This document shows, one piece after another, positions 43,901-52,201 of a stretch of 64,000 bases of DNA. Origin of the DNA: Hydrocarboniphaga effusa AP103 (GTDB lineage: Bacteria > Pseudomonadota > Gammaproteobacteria > Nevskiales > Nevskiaceae); NCBI RefSeq assembly GCF_000271305.1, contig NZ_AKGD01000001.1, forward strand, positions 62,001 to 126,000, given 5' to 3'. Both the position numbers and the translations under genes were made by a program. The first letter of the stretch is position 1, and each line of letters begins with the position of its first letter. The notes beneath the pieces were generated by a model that did not search any database, was not told the DNA's origin, and saw only the letters and a list, made by a program, of their open reading frames with translations.

Positions 43901-44352
43901 CCGACCAGGCCCACGCTGTCGCCGACCGCGTCGTTGTCGATGATGGTGACGGTGGCCGTCGCCGGCGAGCCGAGATCGGCGAGGAAGGGCTCGGACAGCG
44001 TCACCGTGAAGGTTTCGTTGCCCTCGATGATCGTGTCTTCGAGGATCGGGACGACGATGCTCTTGGGTTCGGCGTCGCCGACGTCCCAGCTCAGCGTCCC
44101 GGAAACGGTGGTGAAATCGGCGCCGGCGGTCGCGCTGCCCGCGCTCACCGCGTAGTTCACACGCGCCTGGGTGAGGTTCGGGCCATTGCGGAACACCGTG
44201 ATCGTCGCGGTGCCGGCGCCTTCTTCGACCGAATAGTTGGCGGCGCTCAACAGCAGCTCGCCGGCCTGCGGCCCCTTGTCGCTGCAGGCGTTGAGCAGGA
44301 ATACGGCGGGCAGCACGGCGGCTATCGGGCTCTTCACCCAGCGGCTATTCAT
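40924..44352 (-). CDS. Large lipoprotein with Calx-beta and four DUF4394 repeats
   Basis: An 1142-residue secreted protein. ATG 44352 is preferred over 44358 because AAGGGAG is then seven bases away. The lipobox is LLNAC. A Calx-beta domain (about residues 30-140, with GADFTTVSGTLSW and EGNETFTVTLSEP) is followed by four DUF4394 units of about 240-250 residues. Each repeats GVDFNPVPDRLRV or a close form, NLRI(N/D)V, the PNDG segment and GFD. DUF4394 may form beta-propeller-like structures of unknown function. Its neighbours give no clue. A surface-exposed structural or adhesive role is a guess. Confidence 0.88.
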   Translation of the reverse strand: MNSRWVKSPIAAVLPAVFLLNACSDKGPQAGELLLSAANYSVEEGAGTATITVFRNGPNLTQARVNYAVSAGSATAGADFTTVSGTLSWDVGDAEPKSIVVPILEDTIIEGNETFTVTLSEPFLADLGSPATATVTIIDNDAVGDSVGLVGNQLVTFNRAAPASATSVVTVSGLAAGETLVGLDRRPADGALIALSTAGKLYTIDAGTGAATLKSTLIADPTDTSNPYASLSGARFGVDFNPVPDRLRVVSDTGLNLRINVDTGATITDGVINGAATGYSTAAYTNSFGAACRTALYAIDTQTNQLLLQNPPNDGTAVVVGPLGIDVDAVNAFDIATDAAGANSAFAALSVSGSTALYSINLSTGTATRVAALPLATSAYSGLALSIASGSRPQAAGDTLGLTESSKLVSFNRAAPAKLCTSTAVSGLGAGEALVGFDTRPADGLLYALSNASKLYTIDKTTAAATLKSTLTTALAGSEFGVDFNPVPDRLRVTSDTGQNLRIDVSTGATTVDGALNVGGSARGATAVGYTNSLAGGNAASLTTTTYYLDSANDQLLTSTNPNAGELSVVGSLGVDVSGINGFDINGSDNTATIAVNAQGTTTTTLHTIDLATGAASASLGTVGGGERLLGVTAFAAPAVATVYGLTSGDELVKFSPATPGTVTTVGALSGLQGGESVLGLDFRPSTGKLYAFTSAGRLYTVDTATAALTAASTLAADASDTSDAYAGLGADSAYGVDFNPTGPVALRIVGNAGRNLRVANPDAGNTFTDGTLSYGAFGVSGAAYTNSFAGTATTSLFVIDPTTDRLFLQAPPNDGVLKDRGPLGVDASSVNGFDIVGADTAFAALTVNAITSLYRIDVTSAFAAARATSIGAIGIAGVKGLAIAPATVAPADPTIVALVGAAGVDSLVSFAASAPATVSAPVIITGLAVGDALIDIDFRPATGALYGLSGSGAIYTIDTVTGVATAVPALTADPTDTTAPYTGLNGTALGIDFNPVPDRLRVVTDAGQNLRINVGNGITITDGTLTRPPQAVAAAYTNSFRASTATQLFVLDGNSAGLSLQAPPNDGVLRSINTLGVNLTDASAIGFDIAGGANGFALAVLVVDGATQSSLFRVNLATGQATLVAPIGVPTPLRALSIEVK

Positions 44353-44564
44353 TTGCATCTCCCTTGATGGTGCGCGCGGCCTTCATGGCGACGCGTGGAC
44401 GACGAGCGCCAGTGCCCGCCGTTGGGAGTGCTACGGCAGCTCGCGACGACCGGATGCAGAAACCCGAACGATTCGTCAGATCGCCCCTCCGGCGCCGTGG
44501 TCCGCACACCGAAAGCGATGCCCGCCGCGCCGAAACGAGCGTGGACATCGCCGCAGCCAGAGAC

Positions 44565-45638
44565 TCAACGTCGCTTGTCGTGCTCGCGCCGGAAGCGCTT
44601 CTGCGCCTGATGGACCTGCTTGTCCTGCTGCTTGCGCTCGGCCATCTGCCGAGGCGAGCGCGCGAGCGCCGTCAGCTCGTCGCGCAGCTTGCGGTAGCTG
44701 GCCAGGCGTTCGGCCGGCAAGCCGGCAACGACGGCGCAGCCGGGCTCGCGCTCGTGCGCGCAATCGGAATAGCGGCACTGCGCCGCGAGCGCGGCGACGT
44801 CGTCGAAGGCGTCCTTCTCCACCGATTCGCGGCCGGCCAGGCGCAGTTCGCGCAATCCCGGGGTGTCGATCAGGCAGGCTCCGCCCGGCAGCTGGCGCAG
44901 GCTGCGCACCGTGGTGGTGTGCTTGCCGGTGTCGTCGCCCTCGCGCGTCGCCTGCGTCTTCTGCACCGACACGCCGAGCAGCGCGTTCATGCAGGTCGAC
45001 TTGCCGACGCCCGAGGAACCGAGCAGCACCAGCGTGGTTCCGGGCGATCGATAAGGCGCGAGCCGTCCGGGCACATCGTCGTGGCGCGGATCGAGCGCGT
45101 GCACCGGCGTCGCCGGCCCGGCCAGCCTCTGGATTTCTTCGATGCGCGCGTCCACGTCCTCGCAGCGATCGGGTTTGGTCAGCAGCACCACCGGCATCAG
45201 GCCGGCGGACCTCACCGTGAGCAGATAGCGTTCGAGCCGGTTCGGGCTGTAGTCGCCGTCGAGTCCCATCACCAGCAAGGCGCAATCGGCATTGGCGACG
45301 ATGCGCTGGCGCGAGCCGTCGGCCATGCCGCGCACGAGCAGGCTGGAGCGTGGCAGGCAGTGCGCGATGCGCTGCGGATCGCTGCTGCGATCGAGCACGA
45401 CCCAGTCGCCGACCGACAGGCCGTCGTCCTGCTGTCGCAGCGATTGCAGCAGCGCGGGATTCATCTCGACGCTGGCGGTTTCGAGGCCGTCATGAACGAC
45501 GAAATGATGGCGATGCTGTTCGACGACGCGCGCCGGGGCGAAGGCGTCGCCGCGCAGATCGAGCGCCGCGAATTCGCGGCTGCAACGCTCGGTCCAGCCC
45601 AGCGCGGCTAGCGCGGGCGGCAATCGATTCGAAGACAT
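44565..45638 (-). CDS. rsgA: Small ribosomal subunit biogenesis GTPase RsgA
   Basis: A 357-residue circularly permuted GTPase that helps mature the 30S subunit. The G motifs come in permuted order: G4 LTKPDRCED (here with T instead of the usual N), G1 GSSGVGKST, then G3 DTPGLRELRL. The zinc-binding cluster is CRYSDCAHEREPGC. An N-terminal OB fold precedes the G domain. The start at 45638 has AGGAC upstream; the longer frame to 45707 lacks a ribosome site. The C-terminal tail is basic and rich in Lys and Gln. Confidence 0.95.
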   Translation of the reverse strand: MSSNRLPPALAALGWTERCSREFAALDLRGDAFAPARVVEQHRHHFVVHDGLETASVEMNPALLQSLRQQDDGLSVGDWVVLDRSSDPQRIAHCLPRSSLLVRGMADGSRQRIVANADCALLVMGLDGDYSPNRLERYLLTVRSAGLMPVVLLTKPDRCEDVDARIEEIQRLAGPATPVHALDPRHDDVPGRLAPYRSPGTTLVLLGSSGVGKSTCMNALLGVSVQKTQATREGDDTGKHTTTVRSLRQLPGGACLIDTPGLRELRLAGRESVEKDAFDDVAALAAQCRYSDCAHEREPGCAVVAGLPAERLASYRKLRDELTALARSPRQMAERKQQDKQVHQAQKRFRREHDKRR

Positions 45639-45860
45639 GGGAAGTCCTGTGAAAAAGAGCGGCAGGCCGCCGCGCCGCAGTGGGCGCGGCGAAGGATTTC
45701 GAAGCACGCACCGCCGGGCCGGCAGGGACCGGCAGCGGCGGAAACGCGCGTCGAGCGCTCAGGCAAAGACAGTCACAGGCATCAGAGGGATCGGGCGACC
45801 GTGGTGGTCGCGGGGCGCATGATGGCGAGCGGCCTGCGCCGGGTCAACGCAGGGCTTTGT

Positions 45861-47984
45861 TCAGCCGAGCGCCCCGATCAGCCGCACGCGCTTGCTCTCG
45901 GGCACTTCGTTGTACGCGAGCACGTGCAGGTCCGGCACGGTCTGGCGCGTGAAGCGCGACAGCAGCGGCCGCAGCGGGCCCGGAACCAGCAGCACGGCCG
46001 GCTGGCCGATCGCGGTCTGGCGCTGCACGCCGTCGGCGATCGACTGCTGCATGCGCTCGGCCAGGCCCGGTTCGAGCGCGAGGCTGCCGGCGTTGAGCGT
46101 GTCCTGCAGCAGGCGCTCCAGCTGCGGGGCCAGCGTGTAGGCCGGCAGTTCGGCGTCCATGCCGTTGATGTCCTGCACGATCTGGCGCCCGAGCGTGACG
46201 CGGACGGCCGAGGCGAGCGCGACCGGATCGTGGCTCTTGGGCGCCACTTCGGCGAGCGCCTCGGCAATGCTGCGAAACGCGCGGATCGGCACGCGGTCGG
46301 CCAGCAGGCTCTTGAGCACCTTGACGAACACCGCCATCGGCAGGGTCTTGGGCACGAGGTCTTCGGCGAGCTTGGGTGAGGCCTTGGCGAGATTGCTCAG
46401 CAGCGCCTGCGCCTCGTCATGGCCGAACAGGTCCGAGGCATGCTGGCCGATCAGGTGCGACAGATGGGTGGCGACGACGGTGGCCGGATCGACGACCGTG
46501 TAGCCCATCGACTGCGCATGATCACGCGCCCCGCGTTCGATCCAGGTGGCGTCGAGTCCGAAGGTCGGATCCTTGGCCGCGATGCCGGGGATGGTGCCGA
46601 GCGCGCGGCCGGAATCGAGCGCCATGAACTTGTCCGCATGCACCGAGCCGCTCGCCAGCGGCACGCCGTTGAGCGTGACGCGATAGGCGTTCGGCGACAG
46701 CTCGAGGTTGTCGCGGATGTGCACGGGCGGAATCAGAAAGCCCAGGTCCTGCGTGAGCTTCTTGCGCACGCCCTTGATGCGCGCCATCAGCTCGCCGCCC
46801 TGCTTGGCGTCGACGAGCGGAATCAGCCGGTAGCCCACTTCGAGCCCGAGCGCGTCTTCGGGCGCGACGTCCTCCCAGCTCAGCTCGGGCAGCTTGCTCG
46901 GCGCCGGCAGCGCTTCCTGCGTCTTCCTGGCTTCGGTCGCCTGCTGCTTGCGTCGGGACAGCCTGAACGCGAGGTAGCCGCAGCCCGCCGCGAGGCTCAG
47001 GAACACCAGGTTCGGCATGCCCGGAATGATGCCGAGCAGCGCGAGCACCGCGGCGGCGATTCCAAGTGCCTTGGCCTGGCCGAAGATCTGCGCGGCGAGC
47101 TGCTGGCCCATGTCCTGGGCCTTGGACATGCGCGTGACGAGCACCGCGACCGCGGTCGACAGCAGCAGCGCCGGAATCTGCGCCACCAGGCCGTCGCCGA
47201 TCGTCAGCAAGGTGTAGTTCCTGGCCGCCTCACCGATCGGCAGATCGTGCTCCATCGTGCCGATCAGCAGTCCGCCGATGATGTTGATGACGAGCACGAG
47301 CAGGCCGGCGATGGCGTCGCCGCGTACGAACTTGCTGGCGCCGTCCATCGAGCCGTAGAAGTCGGCTTCCTCGCGCACGTCCTCGCGACGGGCTTTCGCC
47401 TCCTCGCGCGTCAACAAACCGGCGTTGAGGTCGGCGTCGATCGCCATCTGCTTGCCGGGCAGCGCGTCGAGCACGAAGCGGGCCGAGACTTCCGACACGC
47501 GCTCGGCGCCCTTGGTGACGACGACGAAATTGATGATCGTGAGGATGATGAACACGATGAAACCCACTGTGTAATGTCCGCCGATCACGAAGTTGCCGAA
47601 GGCTTCGATCACCTTGCCGGCCGCGTGCGAGCCTTCGTGCCCGTGCAGCAGCACCACGCGCGTCGAAGCCACGTTGAGCGCGAGCCGCAACAGGGTCACG
47701 CCGAGCAGTACGGTCGGGAACGCCGAGAACTCCAGCGGCCGCATCACGTAGATGACCGCGAGCAGGATCACGATCGACAGCGCGATGTTGAAGGTGAACA
47801 GCAGATCGAGCGCGAACGGGGCCAGCGGCACCACCATCATGCCGAGGATCGCGAGCAGTACGAGCGGAGCGCCGAGGCCCTTGGAGGCGCCGCCGCGCAG
47901 GAGCGAGAGGAAGGAGGTCGGGTTGTTCACGCCGCTGCCGTACAAGCGGCGTGCCCGCGCTCTCACCCGAGCGCGGATCGACAC
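45861..47984 (-). CDS. flhA: FlhA, flagellar export gate protein
   Basis: FlhA is the membrane gate of the flagellar type III export machine. About eight helices fill residues 30-330, with the FHIPEP-family segment NVASTRVVLLHGHEG and the cytoplasmic linker KQMAIDADLNAGLLTREEAKARREDV. A soluble nonameric domain follows to the end. The starts are GTG at 47984 (707 residues, weak GAGG upstream) or GTG at 47930 (689 residues). Flagellar rather than virulence-type identity is judged from the overall match. No other flagellar gene is visible: rsgA follows and a small membrane protein is divergent. This isolation is unusual. Confidence 0.93.
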   Translation of the reverse strand: MSIRARVRARARRLYGSGVNNPTSFLSLLRGGASKGLGAPLVLLAILGMMVVPLAPFALDLLFTFNIALSIVILLAVIYVMRPLEFSAFPTVLLGVTLLRLALNVASTRVVLLHGHEGSHAAGKVIEAFGNFVIGGHYTVGFIVFIILTIINFVVVTKGAERVSEVSARFVLDALPGKQMAIDADLNAGLLTREEAKARREDVREEADFYGSMDGASKFVRGDAIAGLLVLVINIIGGLLIGTMEHDLPIGEAARNYTLLTIGDGLVAQIPALLLSTAVAVLVTRMSKAQDMGQQLAAQIFGQAKALGIAAAVLALLGIIPGMPNLVFLSLAAGCGYLAFRLSRRKQQATEARKTQEALPAPSKLPELSWEDVAPEDALGLEVGYRLIPLVDAKQGGELMARIKGVRKKLTQDLGFLIPPVHIRDNLELSPNAYRVTLNGVPLASGSVHADKFMALDSGRALGTIPGIAAKDPTFGLDATWIERGARDHAQSMGYTVVDPATVVATHLSHLIGQHASDLFGHDEAQALLSNLAKASPKLAEDLVPKTLPMAVFVKVLKSLLADRVPIRAFRSIAEALAEVAPKSHDPVALASAVRVTLGRQIVQDINGMDAELPAYTLAPQLERLLQDTLNAGSLALEPGLAERMQQSIADGVQRQTAIGQPAVLLVPGPLRPLLSRFTRQTVPDLHVLAYNEVPESKRVRLIGALG

Positions 47985-48213
47985 GAACGGCCGACCTCGA
48001 TCGGCGGCATCGATTCCGGTTTTTTCCTACAGCGGCATGCGACGCACGTCCGTCTCGCCGCATGGCGAGCGGGCATCTTTTGGGCGCAGACTTTCAGTGG
48101 CCTCTTCCGACGCGAGCCTTGCAGCCATGTCGAGCTTCCAAGCGAATCTTCTGCCGATGTCGCGCAGCCACAGCAGGCCATCGGGCGCGTGCATCGTCGC
48201 CGCCTGAGCCTCG

Positions 48214-48648
48214 ATGAAACGCCTGCTGCTCTCCACCCTGCTCTGCTTCGCAGCGGCCGAACTTTATTTCATCGTCAGCTCGGTCACGGTCGGCCACGGC
48301 GACATCTCACGCCTGGCGCTCATTCCGTTCGCCGGCGCGATGATGACCACAGGCTGCGTCGCGGCCTACCTGCTCGGTGCCCTGCTGCTGCGAATCTGGC
48401 CCAGGCTGCCGGCAACGCCGGCTTTCATTCTTTCGGGCGGCACCATCGGCCTGCTGATCTTCCTGCTCTGCATCTGGTGGCACCTGAGCATCGAATCGAC
48501 CGTGCCGATGTTCTCGCTGATGCGATACGTCGTCTCCGGAGTCTGCTGGGGCACGCTCTATGCCGGCTGTGCGCTGCTGGCCCGGCACTGGGTTCCGCCG
48601 CCGGAGCCGGCGCCTGGCAAGCTCAAACCAGCGCTGCGCGGTTCCTGA
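48214..48648 (+). CDS. Small membrane protein, function unknown
   Basis: A 144-residue protein with four hydrophobic segments (about residues 5-25, 33-60, 68-88 and 100-125) and a proline-rich cytoplasmic tail. No family is recognised. It is divergent from flhA and followed 43 bp later by a glutathione S-transferase gene on the same strand. Real coding is supported by the coherent membrane pattern, but no homologue can be named. Confidence 0.6.
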   Translation: MKRLLLSTLLCFAAAELYFIVSSVTVGHGDISRLALIPFAGAMMTTGCVAAYLLGALLLRIWPRLPATPAFILSGGTIGLLIFLLCIWWHLSIESTVPMFSLMRYVVSGVCWGTLYAGCALLARHWVPPPEPAPGKLKPALRGS

Positions 48649-48691
48649 GCGGCTGTTACGGTAGCGACCCGAACGCAGACGGACCGCCACC

Positions 48692-49387
48692 GTGACCGAG
48701 CCTCGCTACGCGCTCCACATCGCCAACAAGAACTACTCGTCCTGGTCGCTGCGCCCGTGGCTGCTGATGCGCGAACTCGGCATCGGCTTCGACGAGCACC
48801 TGGCCCCGTTTTCGCCGGGCTCGAACTGGGACGAATTCCGCCGCTTCTCGCCGACCGGCAAGGTGCCTTGCCTCGTCGATGGCGGCACCGTGGTCTGGGA
48901 TTCGCTAGCCATCACCGAGTACCTCGCCGAGCGCCACGCCGGCGTCTGGCCAACCGACGCCGCCGCCCGCGCCTGGGCCCGCTGCGCCGCGGCCGAAATG
49001 CACTCGGGCTTCGGCGAGCTGCGCAATCAATGCACGATGAACTGCGGCATCCGCGTGCGCCTGCACGCGATCTCGCCGGCGCTGCAGAAGGACCTCAGCC
49101 GCATCGACGAACTCTGGAACCAGGGGCTGGACCGATTCGGCGGACCGTTCCTGGCCGGCGAGAAGTTCAGCGCCGTCGATGCGTTTTACGGTCCTGTCGC
49201 GTTTCGCGTGCAGACTTACGCACTGGCGCTGAGCCCGGCCGCGCAGGCTTATGCGGATCGCCTGCTCGCGCTACCGGCGATGCGTGACTGGTACACAGCC
49301 GGCCTCGCCGAGACCTGGCGCGAAGCGGATCACGAGGCGGAGGCACGCAGTGTCGGCGTCTGGCTGCAGGACTTGCGTGCCGTTTAG
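48692..49387 (+). CDS. Glutathione S-transferase family protein
   Basis: A 231-residue protein starting at a GTG. The thioredoxin-like N-terminal domain has IANKNYSSWSLRPWLLMREL with the catalytic Ser candidate in NYSSWS, then the cis-Pro segment TGKVPCLVDGG and the WDSLAITEYLAE motif. The helical domain follows. The IANKNYSSWSLRP signature marks a subgroup related to stringent-starvation or maleylacetoacetate isomerase-like GSTs. Substrate unknown. A second GST lies 360 bp downstream, but the two are not close copies. Confidence 0.92.
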   Translation: MTEPRYALHIANKNYSSWSLRPWLLMRELGIGFDEHLAPFSPGSNWDEFRRFSPTGKVPCLVDGGTVVWDSLAITEYLAERHAGVWPTDAAARAWARCAAAEMHSGFGELRNQCTMNCGIRVRLHAISPALQKDLSRIDELWNQGLDRFGGPFLAGEKFSAVDAFYGPVAFRVQTYALALSPAAQAYADRLLALPAMRDWYTAGLAETWREADHEAEARSVGVWLQDLRAV

Positions 49388-49442
49388 TATCCAGCCCAGC
49401 CCGAAACGGCTTTTCTCTGGCAGAACCCGCATGGAGCCCCCG

Positions 49443-49697
49443 ATGAACCGGCAGCTCGTCATCCTCACAGCGCTCTTCGCCTGCGGATTGCTCGGTGCCT
49501 GCGCAACGCAGCCCAAGACCTCCGATTCGTTGAGCGCGCTCGAAGTGGAGCAAGGCTGGAACGGCTCGCGCTGCGTCAACGCCGACCTCGACGTGCCTTC
49601 TCCAGAAGGAACCCGCTTCGTTCTGCGGCGAGCCCTGGGATGCATCTTCCCGACCAGCGGGGATCGTGAAACCACTCGCGAAGCGGCTGCGCTTTGA
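49443..49697 (+). CDS. Small lipoprotein, function unknown
   Basis: An 84-residue protein. The hydrophobic N-terminus MNRQLVILTALFACGLLGAC ends in a lipobox (LGAC), and a GGAG lies nine bases before ATG 49443. The short mature part contains two more cysteines, at NGSRCVNADL and ALGCIFPTSG. It lies between two GST genes. The size and lipobox support a real gene, although no family is recognised. Confidence 0.6.
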   Translation: MNRQLVILTALFACGLLGACATQPKTSDSLSALEVEQGWNGSRCVNADLDVPSPEGTRFVLRRALGCIFPTSGDRETTREAAAL

Positions 49698-49746
49698 GGC
49701 TGCACCCTCGCCCGCGCATCGAGTTGAATTGAATCGAGTTGAAACC

Positions 49747-50382
49747 ATGAGCCCAAGCGACCGCCGCGTCATCTTCTATCACGCACCGCAAAGCCGCTCG
49801 GCCGGCGTGCGCGCCCTGCTCGAGGAGCTCGGCGCCGACTACGAACTGCACGCGCTCAACCTCAAGACCGGGCAGACGCGCGAGCCGGCGTATCTCGCGA
49901 TCAACCCGATGGGCAAGGTGCCCGCGATCGTGCACCTGGGTTCGCTGATCACCGAGCAGTCGGCGATCTACCAGTACCTCGCCGACCTTTATCCAGAAGC
50001 CGGCCTCGCGCCGCAGATGGGCGATCCGCTGCGCGGGCCGTTCCTGCGCTGGCTCGCGTTCTACGGCTCCTCGTTCGAGCCCGCGGTGACCGACAAGGCG
50101 ATGAAGCGCGATCCGGCGCCGCCGTCGATGTGCCCCTACGGCGACTTCGACACCATGATGGCGACCATCGAAGCGCAGCTCTCGGCAGGGCCTTACATCC
50201 TCGGCGACCGCTTTACCTCGGCCGACGTGCTGTGGGGGCTCGCACTCAAGTGGATGCTCGGCTTCGGTCTCGTCGACGGCACGCCGGTGGTCAAGGCCTA
50301 TGTCGAGCGTATCGGTTCGCGGCCGAAGATCGTCGCGGCCGCCAAGGCCGATGCAGAGCTCGCGGCGGCGCAGCAAGCCTAG
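49747..50382 (+). CDS. Glutathione S-transferase family protein
   Basis: A 211-residue GST-like protein, starting ATG 49747. The N-terminal thioredoxin-like domain contains VIFYHAPQSRSAGVRALLEEL with a Ser as candidate catalytic residue, NPMGKVPAIVHLG and ITEQSAIYQYLADLYPEAGLAP. It continues with the alpha-helical C-terminal domain (ADVLWGLALKWML). It is a beta/zeta-like bacterial GST. Possible role in conjugation or isomerisation of electrophiles. Confidence 0.92.
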   Translation: MSPSDRRVIFYHAPQSRSAGVRALLEELGADYELHALNLKTGQTREPAYLAINPMGKVPAIVHLGSLITEQSAIYQYLADLYPEAGLAPQMGDPLRGPFLRWLAFYGSSFEPAVTDKAMKRDPAPPSMCPYGDFDTMMATIEAQLSAGPYILGDRFTSADVLWGLALKWMLGFGLVDGTPVVKAYVERIGSRPKIVAAAKADAELAAAQQA

Positions 50383-50565
50383 GCGCTTCGGCGCCAGGTG
50401 CGTCCGCCGAGAGTAAGCGCCGATGGTGCCACGTCGTGAATCCAGGCGGGTCTTGGCCTGCGTGCGAGCGGCCCCGCCCTATCGGCTTGGCAACCGGTCG
50501 CGCACGGGCAACGACGCTTGCGCTTTCCGTGGCAAGCTTGGCGGCTGTCGCCACTTTCGAAACTC

Positions 50566-51333
50566 GTGAATCCGAAACCGTCTTCTCCGGTACTGCAGGT
50601 GTCAGGCCTCGGCAAGCGATATGGTGAGCGCGCGGCCGTCTCGGACGTGTCGTTCGAGGTCGGGCGCAACGAGATCGTGGGCCTACTGGGTCCGAATGGC
50701 GCCGGCAAGACGACGACCCTCAACATGGTGCTCGGGGTGCTCGAACCGAGCGCCGGACGCATCCTGATCGAAGGGTTCGACGTGCAGCGCCAGCGCCGCA
50801 AGGCGCTCGAACGAACCAATTTCGCGGCCGTCTATGCGCCGCTGCCGGGCAATCTCACGGTCTACGAGAACCTGCGTTTTTTCGGCCTGCTCTATGCAGT
50901 GCGCAATCTCGCCCGGCGCATCGAGACACTGATCGAGCAGTTCGACCTCGTGCGCTTCCGTGACACGCGCTGTGGCGTGCTGTCGTCGGGGGAGCAGACT
51001 CGCGTCTGCCTGGCCAAGGCCATGCTCAACATGCCGCAATTGCTGCTGCTCGACGAGCCTACGGCCTCGCTCGATCCGGCCACCGCGCGCGACATCCGCG
51101 CGCAGATCAAGGCCATCGCCACTCACGGCAGCGGCGGAATCCTGTGGACCTCGCACAACATGCTCGAGGTGCAGGAAGTCTGTGATCGCGTGCTGTTCCT
51201 GTCGCGCGGACGCATCCTGCTCCAGGGCGATCCGCGCACGCTGCCGCAGCAGCATGGCGAAGCCACGCTCGACGATCTGTTCGTGAAGCTCGCGCACGCG
51301 AACGCCGCGCAAAACGCAGAGGGCACCGAATGA
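50566..51333 (+). CDS. ABC exporter ATPase (NodI/CcmA-like)
   Basis: A 255-residue ATPase of an ABC-2 exporter. The GTG start at 50566 gives VNPKPSSPVLQVSGL; a TTG at 50518 is the alternative. Walker A is GPNGAGKTTT, the signature is LSSGEQTRVCLAKAM (a variant of LSGGQ) and Walker B is LLLLDEPTASLDP. The stop overlaps the permease start (ATGA). Exporters of this class transport drugs, polysaccharides or lipids. Confidence 0.92.
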   Translation: MNPKPSSPVLQVSGLGKRYGERAAVSDVSFEVGRNEIVGLLGPNGAGKTTTLNMVLGVLEPSAGRILIEGFDVQRQRRKALERTNFAAVYAPLPGNLTVYENLRFFGLLYAVRNLARRIETLIEQFDLVRFRDTRCGVLSSGEQTRVCLAKAMLNMPQLLLLDEPTASLDPATARDIRAQIKAIATHGSGGILWTSHNMLEVQEVCDRVLFLSRGRILLQGDPRTLPQQHGEATLDDLFVKLAHANAAQNAEGTE

Positions 51334-52133
51334 GTTGGAGCGGAACCTGGGGCATCGTGCTGCGACAGTTCTATCTCATGCGCGGCAGCCCGACGCGCCT
51401 GCTGCCGATGTTCGCCTGGGTGGCGATCGACATCGTGCTGTGGGGCTACATCACGCGCTATCTCGACACGCTCACGCAGGCGGGCGGTGCGCTGCTGCCG
51501 TCCCTGCTCGGGGCGGTGCTGCTATGGGATCTGTTCTCGCGCGTGATGCAGGGCATCACCACCTCGTTCCTCGAGGACGTGTGGTCGCGCAATTTCCTCA
51601 ACCTGTTCGCCTCGCCGCTGTCGGTGACCGATTACGTCGCCGGCCTGGTGCTCACGAGCCTGATCGGCAGCGCCATCGGGCTGATCGTCATGCTGGTGCT
51701 CGCAATGGGCATCTTCGACCTGTCATTCGTAAGCTACGGGCTGCTGCTGATTCCGTTCCTGCTCGTGCTGTTCCTGTTCGGTATCGCGCTCGGCATCTTC
51801 GCGAGCGCCATGGTGCTGCGGCTCGGCCCGGCCTCCGAATGGCTGGTCTGGCCGATTCCGGCGCTGCTGTCTCCGTTCGCGGGCGTGTTCTATCCGCTGT
51901 CGACCCTACCGGGCTGGATGCAGGCGGTCGGCCACGCGCTGCCGCCTTCGTACGTGTTCGAAGGCATGCGCTCGATCGTCGCGGGTCAGCCTTTCGAGGC
52001 TCATACGCTGCTCTGGGGACTCGGACTGGCGGTCGGCCAGATCCTGCTCGCGGCAGTCTGCTTCAAATGGGTGTTCCGCTACTCGATCCGCAGCGGCCTG
52101 CTTGCCCGCTACAGCGCCGAAAGCGTCGCCTGA
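51330..52133 (+). CDS. ABC-2 type exporter permease
   Basis: A 267-residue membrane protein with six helices and the ABC-2 motif near the last ones (IPALLSPFAGVFYPLSTLP). It is NodJ-like in size and is coupled to the ATPase gene upstream. Substrate not determinable. The selO gene starts 68 bp downstream. Confidence 0.9.
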   Translation: MSWSGTWGIVLRQFYLMRGSPTRLLPMFAWVAIDIVLWGYITRYLDTLTQAGGALLPSLLGAVLLWDLFSRVMQGITTSFLEDVWSRNFLNLFASPLSVTDYVAGLVLTSLIGSAIGLIVMLVLAMGIFDLSFVSYGLLLIPFLLVLFLFGIALGIFASAMVLRLGPASEWLVWPIPALLSPFAGVFYPLSTLPGWMQAVGHALPPSYVFEGMRSIVAGQPFEAHTLLWGLGLAVGQILLAAVCFKWVFRYSIRSGLLARYSAESVA

Positions 52134-52201
52134 GCGGCGCATCCGGCGGCCCGATCCCTTCGCTAACCGCCAGGCCGGGTTCGAGGCGTTAAAGTGTGTG
52201 C

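Noticed and set aside
40213..44367. A very long (1384-codon) plus-strand open frame opposite the DUF4394 gene
   Set aside because: Low-complexity Arg/Ala/Gly/Asp composition, no signal or motif, and it is antisense to a gene with a lipobox and clear repeats. High GC removes stops from the opposite strand.
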